Shown here: piece by piece, positions 47,621 to 55,486 of the stretch
Numbering within the stretch: the first letter of the stretch is position 1
Layout: every line of letters starts with the position of its first letter
Source: Yoonia maritima
GTDB taxonomy: Bacteria; Pseudomonadota; Alphaproteobacteria; Rhodobacterales; Rhodobacteraceae
Direction: 5' to 3'
Assembly: GCF_002933395.1 (NCBI RefSeq)
Contig: NZ_PKFN01000010.1
Span: 272,995 to 336,994, forward strand
Length of the DNA stretch: 64,000 nt
Notes under the pieces: generated by a model
Databases searched by the model: none
Told to the model about the DNA's origin: nothing
Seen by the model: the letters and a program-made list of their open reading frames with translations, nothing else
Made by a program: the position numbers and the translations under genes

Positions 47621-48703
47621 TCAATACAAAATCTCATAGCTTGTCGAACGCCCGCCGGCCTTTGATCGTTTCAGTACCCCTGCCTTTTCCAGCGCCGCCA
47701 GATCTCGGGTGGCTGTGGCGGCAGTGGTTTTGGCGATCTTACGGTACCCCTTGGCACTTAGGCCAAGCGTCACGCGGTCCGGACCTTGTGCAAAGATAGC
47801 CGTCAGCGCCTTGTGCTGACGGGCGTTTAGATCAGCCGCGTGGCGCACAAAGAAATGATTACGACGGACCAAATACATCGCCTCTGCCCGGCCGGCATCA
47901 GCGGCACGGGTCAGCGTATTTAAGAACCACACCACAAATGGGGTCGCATCAATGCCCCCCCTGCCCTCTTCGCGCCCGGCCTGAAGGGCCGCGTAATAAT
48001 CCAGCTTTTCTTTCTCAATCTGACGCGACAGTGAAAACGGCAGCGGATGAGACGTGGCAAAGACCGCCTCGATCAAGGCGCGCCCAATCCGGCCGTTCCC
48101 ATCCGAGAACGGGTGAACGGATTCAAACCACAAATGGGCAATCGCCGCGCGGATCGGCACAGGCAACGCGACCTCATCCGCCAACCATGCGGTAAAATCC
48201 TGCATATGCCCCGGCACCAACTCTGGCGGCGGGGCTTTATACAGCACATCATGGGATCCTGCGGTCGCAGAGCGTACGATCTCAATATCAAAACCGCGCC
48301 AAGCGCCAAGGTTTTCAACCTCAATCCCATAGAACAACAAACGATGCCATTCGCACAAGTCTTGCCCTGTGACAGGTCCCTGCACATTACGGGCGGCCAT
48401 CATCAAGGCCGCAATCGCATCAGACCTGCGGGCAATTGCGGCACCTTCGCGATGTTTTATCGACGCGATGACTGAGGCTTCGATCTCATCATGGTTAAGG
48501 GTAACGCCTTCAATCTCAAACGAAGCAAGCGCCTCTTGCACGATCTGCATGCGGCGTAGCTCGGCCAGATCATCTGGCCCCATACCAGCATGAACGCCCT
48601 GCACCTCGCCCAGAACCTGCATCGCATCCGCCAAATGTGGTTCCACTGCTACGTGATTGTAAATGAACTTGGGCCAAAGCCCCGACTGCCATATCTGTAC
48701 CAT
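47621..48703 (-). CDS. Fic-domain protein with N-terminal inhibitory motif
   Basis: A 360-residue protein. The Fic motif HPFSDGNGRIGRA is complete (catalytic His about 197), and SFEIEG (61-66) matches the [ST]xxxE[GN] inhibitory helix found in N-terminally regulated Fic proteins, so self-inhibition is likely. A C-terminal winged-helix segment follows (YRKIAKTTAATATRDLAALE, with GVLKRSKAGG). Fic enzymes usually AMPylate proteins. It lies 77 bases downstream of the replication gene on the same strand and may be co-transcribed with it. No separate antitoxin gene is seen, which fits the built-in inhibitory helix. Confidence 0.88.
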   Translation of the reverse strand: MVQIWQSGLWPKFIYNHVAVEPHLADAMQVLGEVQGVHAGMGPDDLAELRRMQIVQEALASFEIEGVTLNHDEIEASVIASIKHREGAAIARRSDAIAALMMAARNVQGPVTGQDLCEWHRLLFYGIEVENLGAWRGFDIEIVRSATAGSHDVLYKAPPPELVPGHMQDFTAWLADEVALPVPIRAAIAHLWFESVHPFSDGNGRIGRALIEAVFATSHPLPFSLSRQIEKEKLDYYAALQAGREEGRGGIDATPFVVWFLNTLTRAADAGRAEAMYLVRRNHFFVRHAADLNARQHKALTAIFAQGPDRVTLGLSAKGYRKIAKTTAATATRDLAALEKAGVLKRSKAGGRSTSYEILY

Positions 48704-48780
48704 GAGGTGATTGTAGCTGCTATTCAGATCAAATAAAGAACTATTTTGATGTGAAAAATCCGGCCAATCACTTCATAGCA

Positions 48781-49464
48781 TTATCCCGTGATCCGCACGG
48801 TCGTCACGCTTGGATCGCAAGCCGTAACCGCCGCCAAAACACGCCCGGCATAATGGGTTTCAATATAACGCGCAGCAAAAGCGCTTGGCGCGGCCAATTC
48901 CAATCGGGGCCCATCACGACCGACCTCGGTTACTTTCGAAAACCACGCGGCATGTACAGCCGGATCATTATCAAACATCACCCGCGAAGCAGCCGCCCAA
49001 ATTGTCCCGTCGTTTTGCGGGGCCTCTGCACCCGCCTTAGCAAATGGCACGACGTTCTCACTTGCTGGCTGTTCTTGGGGCCCCTGCCCCATTCGCGCAA
49101 CAAAGTCAGGACCAACCAGTGGCCAGCACAAACGGGTCGCCTCCAGCACAGCGTTCAAATGTACACGGTGTTCTGTCACCCTGCCCCGCGCGGCATTGCG
49201 ATGAACGGAAATCCAGCCACGTGACCGCATCAATGCCAGTTCGCGTTTTGTTGTCCGTTCGGTCACAGGCCACATCCGCGCAATCTCGCGCAAGCCAACG
49301 CAGAACGTCTCAGATTGCCAATTAAACCGTGCGGTGATCAACAAAGCCAAACGTTGCGCAAGGCGGCCATCAGTACCTTTATCATGCAGCCCCAGCGTCA
49401 TCAGGGCTGTTAGAATATCATATTTGACGACGGAGGCCTTTGGCCCCGTTGCTTTCACCTGCAT
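48781..49464 (-). CDS. DnaA-like plasmid replication initiator
   Basis: A protein of about 227 residues. The N-terminal part (about 20-115) looks like a winged helix (FCVGLREIARMWPVTERTTKRELALMRSRGW). The C-terminal 75 residues match DnaA domain I in spacing and hydrophobicity: AAWFSKVTEVGRDGPRLELA, APSAFAARYIETHYAGRVLAAV. This is the layout of the DnaA-like initiators known from Rhodobacterales plasmids, and the divergent parAB operon is as expected for them. I choose the ATG preceded by GGGAG; an upstream frame opens at 49491. The assignment rests on domain pattern and context. Confidence 0.72.
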   Translation of the reverse strand: MQVKATGPKASVVKYDILTALMTLGLHDKGTDGRLAQRLALLITARFNWQSETFCVGLREIARMWPVTERTTKRELALMRSRGWISVHRNAARGRVTEHRVHLNAVLEATRLCWPLVGPDFVARMGQGPQEQPASENVVPFAKAGAEAPQNDGTIWAAASRVMFDNDPAVHAAWFSKVTEVGRDGPRLELAAPSAFAARYIETHYAGRVLAAVTACDPSVTTVRITG

Positions 49465-49552
49465 CACTGCTCTCCCGTGCGGCATTGCCACGGATAGTTT
49501 GAACGCTGCTTCGTATATTTGTTATGTACCAACCGTACGGTCGATTTACGAA

Positions 49553-49573
49553 TTTACAACGCTATTCCGAATC
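49553..49573 (+). repeat. Iteron-like direct repeat, copy 1
   Basis: TTTACAAC plus GCTATTCCGAATC. Matches the second copy at 49622-49642 at 17 of 21 positions. Confidence 0.55.
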
Positions 49574-49621
49574 TCGCCGTGGTTAGCGTTGGGTTGGGGT
49601 GAATTGTCAAGGATTCGTGTT

Positions 49622-49642
49622 TTTACAACCCCATTCCCAATC
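49622..49642 (+). repeat. Iteron-like direct repeat, copy 2
   Basis: TTTACAAC plus CCCATTCCCAATC, start 69 bases after copy 1. Confidence 0.55.
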
Positions 49643-49787
49643 AAAGAAAAAAGAAATGGGTGTATATAATGGTATAGGGGCACTTGGAGGGTGTCACCCT
49701 ATTGGGTCTTGATGTCCCCCCATCAGCTAGAAGAACACATCACGTGTCCCCCTAAATATGGTCACCAACCCGTAGGATAGAGCCTCA

Positions 49788-50981
49788 TTGCTCCAAATCG
49801 GTTCACCTGCCTGTGGCGCCTTGTTTTCCTTGGGGACCTTCCCCGCGGGGAAGGTCGAACCCGACGGGCGGCAGCGCTGGTTCTCATTAGAAGAGGTGAA
49901 CACCCTGCGCCGCAAGATGAAGGTAAAAGGTAAATCCCTGATGCCCGCCCGTCCTGCTGGCCGCGCTTTCCGTACAGCCATCGCCAACTTCAAAGGTGGC
50001 GCTGGTAAATCTACCGTCGCTCTGCACTTCGCGCACGCTGCAGCACTTGATGGCTACCGGGTGCTGGTGGTCGACTTTGACCCCCAAGCCACGCTCTCAC
50101 ACTCCATGGGACTGACCGACGTCAGCGAAGAACAAACCGTCTGGGGCATCATGGCGCGCGATCTGGTCCGCGAAACGGACCGGATGAATGCAGCACCAGT
50201 CGCCGCCGAAAGCGGAACCGCCCTGCCCCGTCGGTCAATCCCGGATTCAATTCGGGGACTTGGCCTTCAGGATTTGCGCATCGGAGACTTCGTGCGGCCC
50301 ACCAACTGGCCCACGATCGACATCATCCCATCCTGCGCCAACGCGGCCTTTGTTGAATTCGCCAGCGCACAGTACCGGCATCTGAACCCCGAATGGTCGT
50401 TCTTTGCGGCTGTGTCGCGCTATCTGGATCAACTGCCCGACGACACATGGGACTTGATCTTTTTCGATTGCCCGCCAGCAATTGGCTACCAGTCAATGAA
50501 CGCTGTGTTTGCGGCTGACATGCTCTGCATTCCATCAGGACCGGGCTATTGGGAATACGACAGCACGACATCCTTTATCGGTCAGCTGGCCGAGGCGCTC
50601 GAGGATTTGTCAGACGGGTTCACCGGATCCTTCCCCGCGGGGAAGATCGACTTGCCCAAAGTGTTCCGCGAAATTCGGTTCCTGTTGACGCGCTATGAAC
50701 AAGGCAACGATTTGCACCGCGCGATGTATCAGGCATTTGAACAGGTCTTTGGCGATAGATTGGCAAAACACCCGATTGAAACCACCCGCGCTGTCGAACA
50801 ATCCAACCGCTTCCTTAGCTCGGTTTATGAAATCGACTACCGGGAAATGACGCGCGAAACATGGCGCCGTGCACGTGGATCGTTTGACCAAGCGTGGACA
50901 GAATTCCATGATGCTATGCTTCCCGCGTGGGAAAAGATGGCCGCAGAAAATCTTCCCCGCGGGGAAGGTGTGAAAGAATAA
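49788..50981 (+). CDS. parA: ParA-family partition ATPase
   Basis: A 397-residue ATPase that drives plasmid partition. The deviant Walker A is KGGAGKST in IANFKGGAGKSTVALHFAH (about 69-76), Walker A' DFDPQ, and Walker B-like LIFFDCPPAIGYQ. A short N-terminal region (with RWFSLEEVNTLRRKM) may be a DNA-binding arm. The start is TTG; the next codons are read through a palindrome that encodes FPAGK, and the same palindrome recurs at GSFPAGKIDLPK and at the C-terminus NLPRGEGVKE. parB follows after 10 bases with AAGGAG upstream. Confidence 0.9.
   Translation: MLQIGSPACGALFSLGTFPAGKVEPDGRQRWFSLEEVNTLRRKMKVKGKSLMPARPAGRAFRTAIANFKGGAGKSTVALHFAHAAALDGYRVLVVDFDPQATLSHSMGLTDVSEEQTVWGIMARDLVRETDRMNAAPVAAESGTALPRRSIPDSIRGLGLQDLRIGDFVRPTNWPTIDIIPSCANAAFVEFASAQYRHLNPEWSFFAAVSRYLDQLPDDTWDLIFFDCPPAIGYQSMNAVFAADMLCIPSGPGYWEYDSTTSFIGQLAEALEDLSDGFTGSFPAGKIDLPKVFREIRFLLTRYEQGNDLHRAMYQAFEQVFGDRLAKHPIETTRAVEQSNRFLSSVYEIDYREMTRETWRRARGSFDQAWTEFHDAMLPAWEKMAAENLPRGEGVKE
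49835..49856. repeat. Perfect 22-bp palindrome, copy 1 (in parA)
   Basis: Centre CTTCCCCGCGGGGAAG with flanks extending the symmetry to 22 bp. Lies in the parA 5' end, encoding FPAGK. Confidence 0.9.
50630..50645. repeat. 16-bp palindrome, copy 2 (in parA)
   Basis: CTTCCCCGCGGGGAAG; flanking GATC on both sides gives a longer symmetric arrangement with one mismatch. Encodes FPAGK. Confidence 0.9.
50952..50967. repeat. 16-bp palindrome, copy 3 (parA 3' end)
   Basis: CTTCCCCGCGGGGAAG near the parA stop, in another reading frame, encoding LPRGEG. Confidence 0.9.
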
Positions 50982-50991
50982 GGAGCCAATG

Positions 50992-52083
50992 ATGAGCAAG
51001 AAGAAACGTATTTTTGACATCGCGATGCCCGACATGGCGGAGCCTGAAACACAGCGTGTCAGCACCCCAGATACCAGCACGCGTCGCAAAGGTCCCATGG
51101 CCAGCGCCATTGCCGAAAACGCTGGCGCGCTGAATGAACGCGCCAGTGCCGAAGCCAAGATCAGAGCGGAAAACGACGCGCTTGCGCATGAGTTCGTCGC
51201 GCTGAAACGGGCAGGGCTGGTCACCGCCATGATCCCGCTTGATGCTATCGTCACGCAGGCGCTGGTGCGCGACCGTAAGCCGGGCCCAGACCCGGACCTG
51301 TCCGAATTGGTAACCTCTATCCGTGACGTGGGCCTTTCAAACCCGATCCGTGTCGAAGAACGCGACGACGGCAAATATGAACTGATCCAAGGCTTCCGTC
51401 GGCTGTCAGCCTACCGCGCCTTGCTTGCAGAAGGTGGCGAAGGGTGGGGTGAAATTCCCGCAGGCATTCTTCCCCGCGGGGAAGGTGTCGCCGGATTGTA
51501 CCGTCGCATGGTTGACGAAAACCTGATCCGCAAAGATTTGTCATTTGCAGAAATGGCGCTAACCGCGCAGGCCTATGCTGCCGATCCTGACACCACACCA
51601 ATGAACGTCGACGACGCAGTGGCAGAACTGTTCCAGTCCGCCAACTATCAGCGCCGCAGCTACATCAGATCATTCGCGCGGCTGATGGATTTGGTCGATG
51701 GTGTTCTCAAATACCCCGAAGAAATGTCGCGTAATCTCGGTCTGGCTGTCCTCAAACTGATCGAGACAGACCCAAAGGCACTGCGCGCGCTGCGGGCTAA
51801 GCTGGACGGCTGGGATAACCGCTCCGTCGCTGACGAACTCGGCGTGCTGCGCGACATGACGACCGCGAGCGTACCGCGCCCGGCCAGCAAGGCAGCGGAT
51901 GGGGCAGGGCAGGGCGCCAGCCGCCGCCCGCGTACCACATTCGAAGTCAGAACCGGCACAGACCGCGTCAAATGCGTCGCCGGGGTAGGGCAACTTACCC
52001 TCAAAATGGACCGCGATCTGACAGCCATTGACCGACAAAAGCTAGAGCAGGGGATCGCAAGGTTATTGGCAGCTTTGGAATAA
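50992..52083 (+). CDS. parB: ParB-family partition protein
   Basis: A 363-residue CTP-dependent, parS-binding partner of ParA. The ParB/Srx domain (LVRDRKPGPDPDLSELVTSI, NPIRVEERDDGKYELIQGFRRLSAYRALL) is followed by the central helix-turn-helix part (DLSFAEMALTAQAYAADPD, YQRRSYIRSFARLMDLVDG) and a C-terminal tail that may dimerise. AAGGAG lies upstream; the second ATG (50992) gives better spacing than 50989. IS66 begins 24 bases after its stop. Confidence 0.9.
   Translation: MSKKKRIFDIAMPDMAEPETQRVSTPDTSTRRKGPMASAIAENAGALNERASAEAKIRAENDALAHEFVALKRAGLVTAMIPLDAIVTQALVRDRKPGPDPDLSELVTSIRDVGLSNPIRVEERDDGKYELIQGFRRLSAYRALLAEGGEGWGEIPAGILPRGEGVAGLYRRMVDENLIRKDLSFAEMALTAQAYAADPDTTPMNVDDAVAELFQSANYQRRSYIRSFARLMDLVDGVLKYPEEMSRNLGLAVLKLIETDPKALRALRAKLDGWDNRSVADELGVLRDMTTASVPRPASKAADGAGQGASRRPRTTFEVRTGTDRVKCVAGVGQLTLKMDRDLTAIDRQKLEQGIARLLAALE
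51469..51484. repeat. 16-bp palindrome, copy 4 (in parB)
   Basis: CTTCCCCGCGGGGAAG inside parB, encoding LPRGEG. Confidence 0.9.
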
Positions 52084-52099
52084 ACGGTGCCCAGTTCAT

Positions 52100-52107
52100 A
52101 ACAGATC
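52100..52107. repeat. IS66 target-site duplication, left
   Basis: AACAGATC, 8 bases, one mismatch to the right flank AGCAGATC. Confidence 0.75.
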
Positions 52108-52119
52108 GTAAGCGTTGCT

Positions 52120-53629
52120 TCAAGCTGCCCAGTTCCACGGTAGCAGCTGCTCGATATCCTTCTGTTTATGACCGTTTATGATGGCTGTGATGACCCCGGT
52201 CAGGTAGTTGTGCGGTTCGATTTTGTTGAGTTTGCAGGTCTCAATCAGTGACGCGATCATGGCCCAGTTTTGTGCTCCGGAGTCGTGGCCCGCGAAGAGA
52301 GCATTCTTTCTTTGCAGGGCGATGGGGCGGATCGTACGCTCTACGGGGTTGTTGTCCATCTCGATGCGTCCGTCGGCCAAGAACAGGATCAACCCGTCCC
52401 AGTATTTGGCGATGTATTTGAGCGCAGCCCCCGTTGGGGATTTGGCTGAGACTTGATGGGACGCTTGGTCTAACCAGTCTTTGAAGGCTGCGACCTTTGG
52501 CGCGGATTTTTCCTGTCGTATGGCAAGCCGTTCATCAGCGGTGAGGTCGCGGGCTTTACTTTCTATCCGATAAAGGGCCGCAATTTGTTTGAGACCTGCC
52601 TCGGCGATGGGGGCGACATTGTTCTCGGTCAGCTCATAAAGCTTGCGTCGCGCATGAGCGCAGCAGTAGGCAAGCAGGATTGGGGCATTGTCGCACGGAT
52701 CAAGTACGCGGTTGTATCCGGCGTAGCCGTTCTGCCTGCAGGATGCCGCTGAAGTCCTGCAATATCTGAGATGCGTAGGTGCCCGATCGTCCCGGAGCAT
52801 AGGTGAAAGCCACGCCGGGTGGTTGGGGCCCGTTCCATGCGCGATCATCACGCGCCAGCGCCCAGAAGTACCCCTTTTTGACTTTACCTCGGCCTGGATC
52901 GAGAACCGGTGCTGGCGTCTCATCCATGAAGAGTTTGGACGAAGTCTTGAGATGCGCAAGCAAGGCGTCATGGACAGGCTGTAGCTCATGGGCTGCTTTG
53001 CCAACCCACGACGCAAGAGTGGATCGCTCGATCTCAACACCTTGCCGCGCATAGATTTGTGATTGACGGAACAGTGGCAAGTGATCGGCAAACTTTGATA
53101 CCAGTACCGTCGCCACAGTGGCCTCAGTTGGCATGCCACCTTCGATCAGGCGCGGCAGTGCGGCGGCTTGGGTAAAGCTGCCCTCACATGCGCGATAGGC
53201 ATAGCGTGGACGGCGTGTGACGATCACGCGAAACTGCGCAGGCACGATGTCCAACCGTTCGCTGACATCTTCGCTGATGACATGACGTTCATGGCCACAG
53301 GAACAGGTCGTGCTGTCTGGTTCGACAATTACTTCGACGCGCGGCAAATGTTTGGGCAAGGCCCCGCGTGGCTTGCGTTCTTTGGGCGCACACACTGGCG
53401 CGGTGCGCTCATCTGCGTCAATCTCGGCTTGGACCTGTGCAATGCCGGTCTCAATATCTTCGAGAGAGAGTTCATATTGATCGGGATCGATACGCTCGGA
53501 CTTGGCTCCAAACAGCGCTTTTTTGAAAGCTTTGACCAAGGCTTCCAGCCGCGCGTTCTGGTCCCGCTGGGTCAGGATGATGGCCTTCAGGGCATCGATA
53601 TCATCGGGTAATTGGGCGGGCTCAGTCAT
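52120..53629 (-). pseudogene. tnpC: IS66 transposase TnpC, frameshifted
   Basis: The DDE-type transposase is split over two frames: the front (53629 to about 52731) carries the N-terminal region, the zinc-finger-type CSCGHERHVI and DETPAPVLDPGRGK; the back (about 52730 to 52120) carries LDPCDNAPILLAYCCAHARR and the end NPVERTIRPIALQRKNALF. The break is at 52730-52731, where one extra T (extra A in the transcript) changes ILQADGYAGYN into a wrong frame. If real it is inactive; a sequencing error is the alternative. Confidence 0.9.
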
Positions 53630-53683
53630 GGGTCTTATCTAGCAGAATATGGGCTATGGTGCCCCTCCAAAACGCAGCCCGAG

Positions 53684-54037
53684 TCATTCTGCCGCAGCCG
53701 GTGGACGGGTCCCTAAGGACGTCACGCGCCGCCAATCCAAACCCGCAAACAATGCTTCAAATTGCGCAGGGTCAAGCCGCAAAACACCGTCTTTGATGGC
53801 TGGCCATTTGAAGACGTTTTGTTCCAGACGTTTGTACGCCATCACGAGGCCCGTGCCGTCCCACCAAATCATCTTAAGTCGGTCTGCGCGCTTCGCTCGA
53901 AATACATAAACCGCACTGTCAAAGGGCTTCATCTTCAAATGACTTTGGACGAACGCCGCCAACCCATCATGTCCTTTACGAAAGTCCACCGGTTTGGTCG
54001 CCACGAATATCTGCACGCCATGCGACGGATGGATCAC
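53684..54037 (-). CDS. tnpB: IS66 accessory protein TnpB
   Basis: A 117-residue protein of the IS66 Orf2 family (PF05717). VATKPVDFRKGHDGLAAFVQ, YVFRAKRADRLKMIWWDGTG and LEQNVFKWP are the signature blocks. It is required with TnpA and TnpC for IS66 transposition. It overlaps tnpA by four bases and ends 55 bases before the tnpC start. Confidence 0.95.
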   Translation of the reverse strand: MIHPSHGVQIFVATKPVDFRKGHDGLAAFVQSHLKMKPFDSAVYVFRAKRADRLKMIWWDGTGLVMAYKRLEQNVFKWPAIKDGVLRLDPAQFEALFAGLDWRRVTSLGTRPPAAAE

Positions 54038-54414
54038 AGCACAGCCACCAGTTCGGCAATCCGCAGGGCCGGCGTTGATCCCGAAAGTCTGATCGTGACT
54101 TCACCCTTGATAAGTTCAATCTTTTGGTCTGGATCTGATGTTGGGGGCGACACTGATTGCAAAGGCGCAGCGACAACCACCGGCGCAAAGTCCACCCCAT
54201 CAAGGTTTGGCAAAACCAACTTCCCCTCGCGTGCTTGCCGACGCCAATCAGACAAGTAGGTCGCACGAAGACCATATCGTTGCGCAACAGAGTTGACGGT
54301 AACGCCTTCAACCAGCGTCTCAGCTACAATCCGTGCTTTAACCTCGCGCGGCCACCTCGGGCATTTACGGCGATCAGACCCCATATCTGTGAGAAACTCA
54401 TCCGATATCTCCAT
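54034..54414 (-). CDS. tnpA: IS66 accessory protein TnpA
   Basis: A 126-residue protein of the IS66 Orf1 type with a helix-turn-helix front (WPREVKARIVAETLVEGVTVNSVAQRYGLR, written here in pieces WPREVKARIVAETL and NSVAQRYGLRATYLSDW). First gene of the element, overlapping tnpB. Confidence 0.92.
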   Translation of the reverse strand: MEISDEFLTDMGSDRRKCPRWPREVKARIVAETLVEGVTVNSVAQRYGLRATYLSDWRRQAREGKLVLPNLDGVDFAPVVVAAPLQSVSPPTSDPDQKIELIKGEVTIRLSGSTPALRIAELVAVL

Positions 54415-54497
54415 AGAGAAACTCCTATCAAATTCTACAAGGAGCGGAATCGCAGATCACACAGCAATGCGGAAGGTCGGGTCAAAACACCGCTTAC

Positions 54498-54505
54498 AGC
54501 AGATC
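54498..54505. repeat. IS66 target-site duplication, right
   Basis: AGCAGATC, 8 bases; one mismatch to the left flank. Confidence 0.75.
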
Positions 54506-54712
54506 AGTATTTTAACGTGCTGAATCTAATATATTTTATGCCACTTACACAAAGTTTTCGGACTACCGTGAATTTTAGGTGAAGGGCGATATCCAAGCGA
54601 TCCCGATGCGCCGCGGTCGGTCGCTCTTCTGAACGCAACTTCAACATCACTGGGTGCCAAAAGCCCGTCGGCTTTCGAACAAAAGACCGGAACGTAAGTG
54701 GGACAAGACCAA
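54506..54712. other. Gap between IS66 and the biosynthetic operon
   Basis: No gene I can support. It is the original downstream neighbourhood of parB before the IS insertion. A short AT-rich patch is at about 54525-54545. Confidence 0.4.
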
Positions 54713-55486
54713 TCAGCGACGGGCACCAAACTTGTTTTTATACGGGATGTACGCGTAGAACCCCAACCGTAAACCCGTGTAAAGCCAGCGTTTGACCCAT
54801 GCTCTGCGTTGTCGTAACCACGCAGAGTTCGAGTACATTTTTTGGATGATCATGGATGCCATAACATGGGTGCAAATCCCGCGTGTGCGGTTCTGAAATT
54901 CGGGCCGCATCACGTCAAAGATCACCACTGCGCGCCGTTCATCGGTCTGGTTCCATGCAGTGTGGGTCTGGGCATCGCAGAAAACCAGAATTTTGCCTTC
55001 TTCCCAGCTACGAATGTCCTTACCCACCTGAAACCCGCAATCCGGCAAAGGCGCGGGTACCTTTAGTCCCAAATGGCAGCGGTAGACTGCGTCTGTGTCG
55101 CCTTGATGCGGGTTGATGTTAGAGTGGGGTTCAAGAATGCTGAGAGACAGGCTGGTGATTTCGGGCCGCGCCTCAAGGATACCTGCGAGTGTGGGGCAAC
55201 GGTCGAGGTTCTTGTGAATACGAATGCCCCAAAATTTGAGCCCCATGGTTTTCCAGTGCAGAGGTGGAAATGACATGGCGTGGTTGAAGTCATACGGTTT
55301 GACGCGTTCGGGCTCAATCTGTGTGAGGGCAAACAATTCATCACGGATGGTTTCCCATTGGGATTCAAATACGGCCACCCAATCAAATTCGTTCGGATCA
55401 TAGAAAAACGGCTGATCGCCGGGGAACCGTCCGCCAAATATCGCGTACCAGGGATCTTTCTGCGCCGTTTCTGGAGTATGTGTCAT
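54713..55486 (-). CDS. Aspartyl/asparaginyl beta-hydroxylase-family (LpxO-like) enzyme
   Basis: A 257-residue 2-oxoglutarate/Fe(II)-dependent hydroxylase (PF05118 type). Key His residues are in NPHQGDTDAVYRCHLGL (His127) and DAQTHTAWNQTDERRAVVIF (His175), with the 2-oxoglutarate Arg in the second block (184 or 185). The family includes LpxO, which hydroxylates an acyl chain of lipid A. It is the last gene of the operon with the megasynthase: its ATG overlaps the megasynthase TGA (ATGA). I start at this ATG, not 40 codons upstream within the megasynthase gene. It probably hydroxylates the acyl or polyketide product; that is inference. Confidence 0.85.
   Translation of the reverse strand: MTHTPETAQKDPWYAIFGGRFPGDQPFFYDPNEFDWVAVFESQWETIRDELFALTQIEPERVKPYDFNHAMSFPPLHWKTMGLKFWGIRIHKNLDRCPTLAGILEARPEITSLSLSILEPHSNINPHQGDTDAVYRCHLGLKVPAPLPDCGFQVGKDIRSWEEGKILVFCDAQTHTAWNQTDERRAVVIFDVMRPEFQNRTRGICTHVMASMIIQKMYSNSAWLRQRRAWVKRWLYTGLRLGFYAYIPYKNKFGARR

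Larger units (their letters stand above)
49492..49787. other. Rep/par intergenic region, candidate replication origin
   Basis: A 296-base divergent intergenic region between the initiator gene and parA, with no gene. It contains a pair of 21-base direct repeats and AT-rich runs (TTGTTATGTA, TGTATATAATGG). This is where an origin and the promoters would be expected; the origin is inferred. Confidence 0.5.
52108..54497 (-). mobile_element. IS66-family insertion sequence
   Basis: A 2390-base element. The ends begin GTAAGCG: left GTAAGCGTTGCTTCAAGC, right (on the minus strand) GTAAGCGGTGTTTTGACC, sharing GTAAGCG.TG.TT..A.C. The genes tnpA, tnpB and tnpC run on the minus strand. The flanks AACAGATC (52100-52107) and AGCAGATC (54498-54505) are an 8-base target duplication with one difference. 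The insertion lies just after parB. The element carries only transposition genes. Confidence 0.9.

Noticed and set aside
50920..50934. TTCCCGCGTGGGAA, a possible fifth par palindrome
   Set aside because: The central four bases differ and the symmetry is broken, so it is not counted as a copy.
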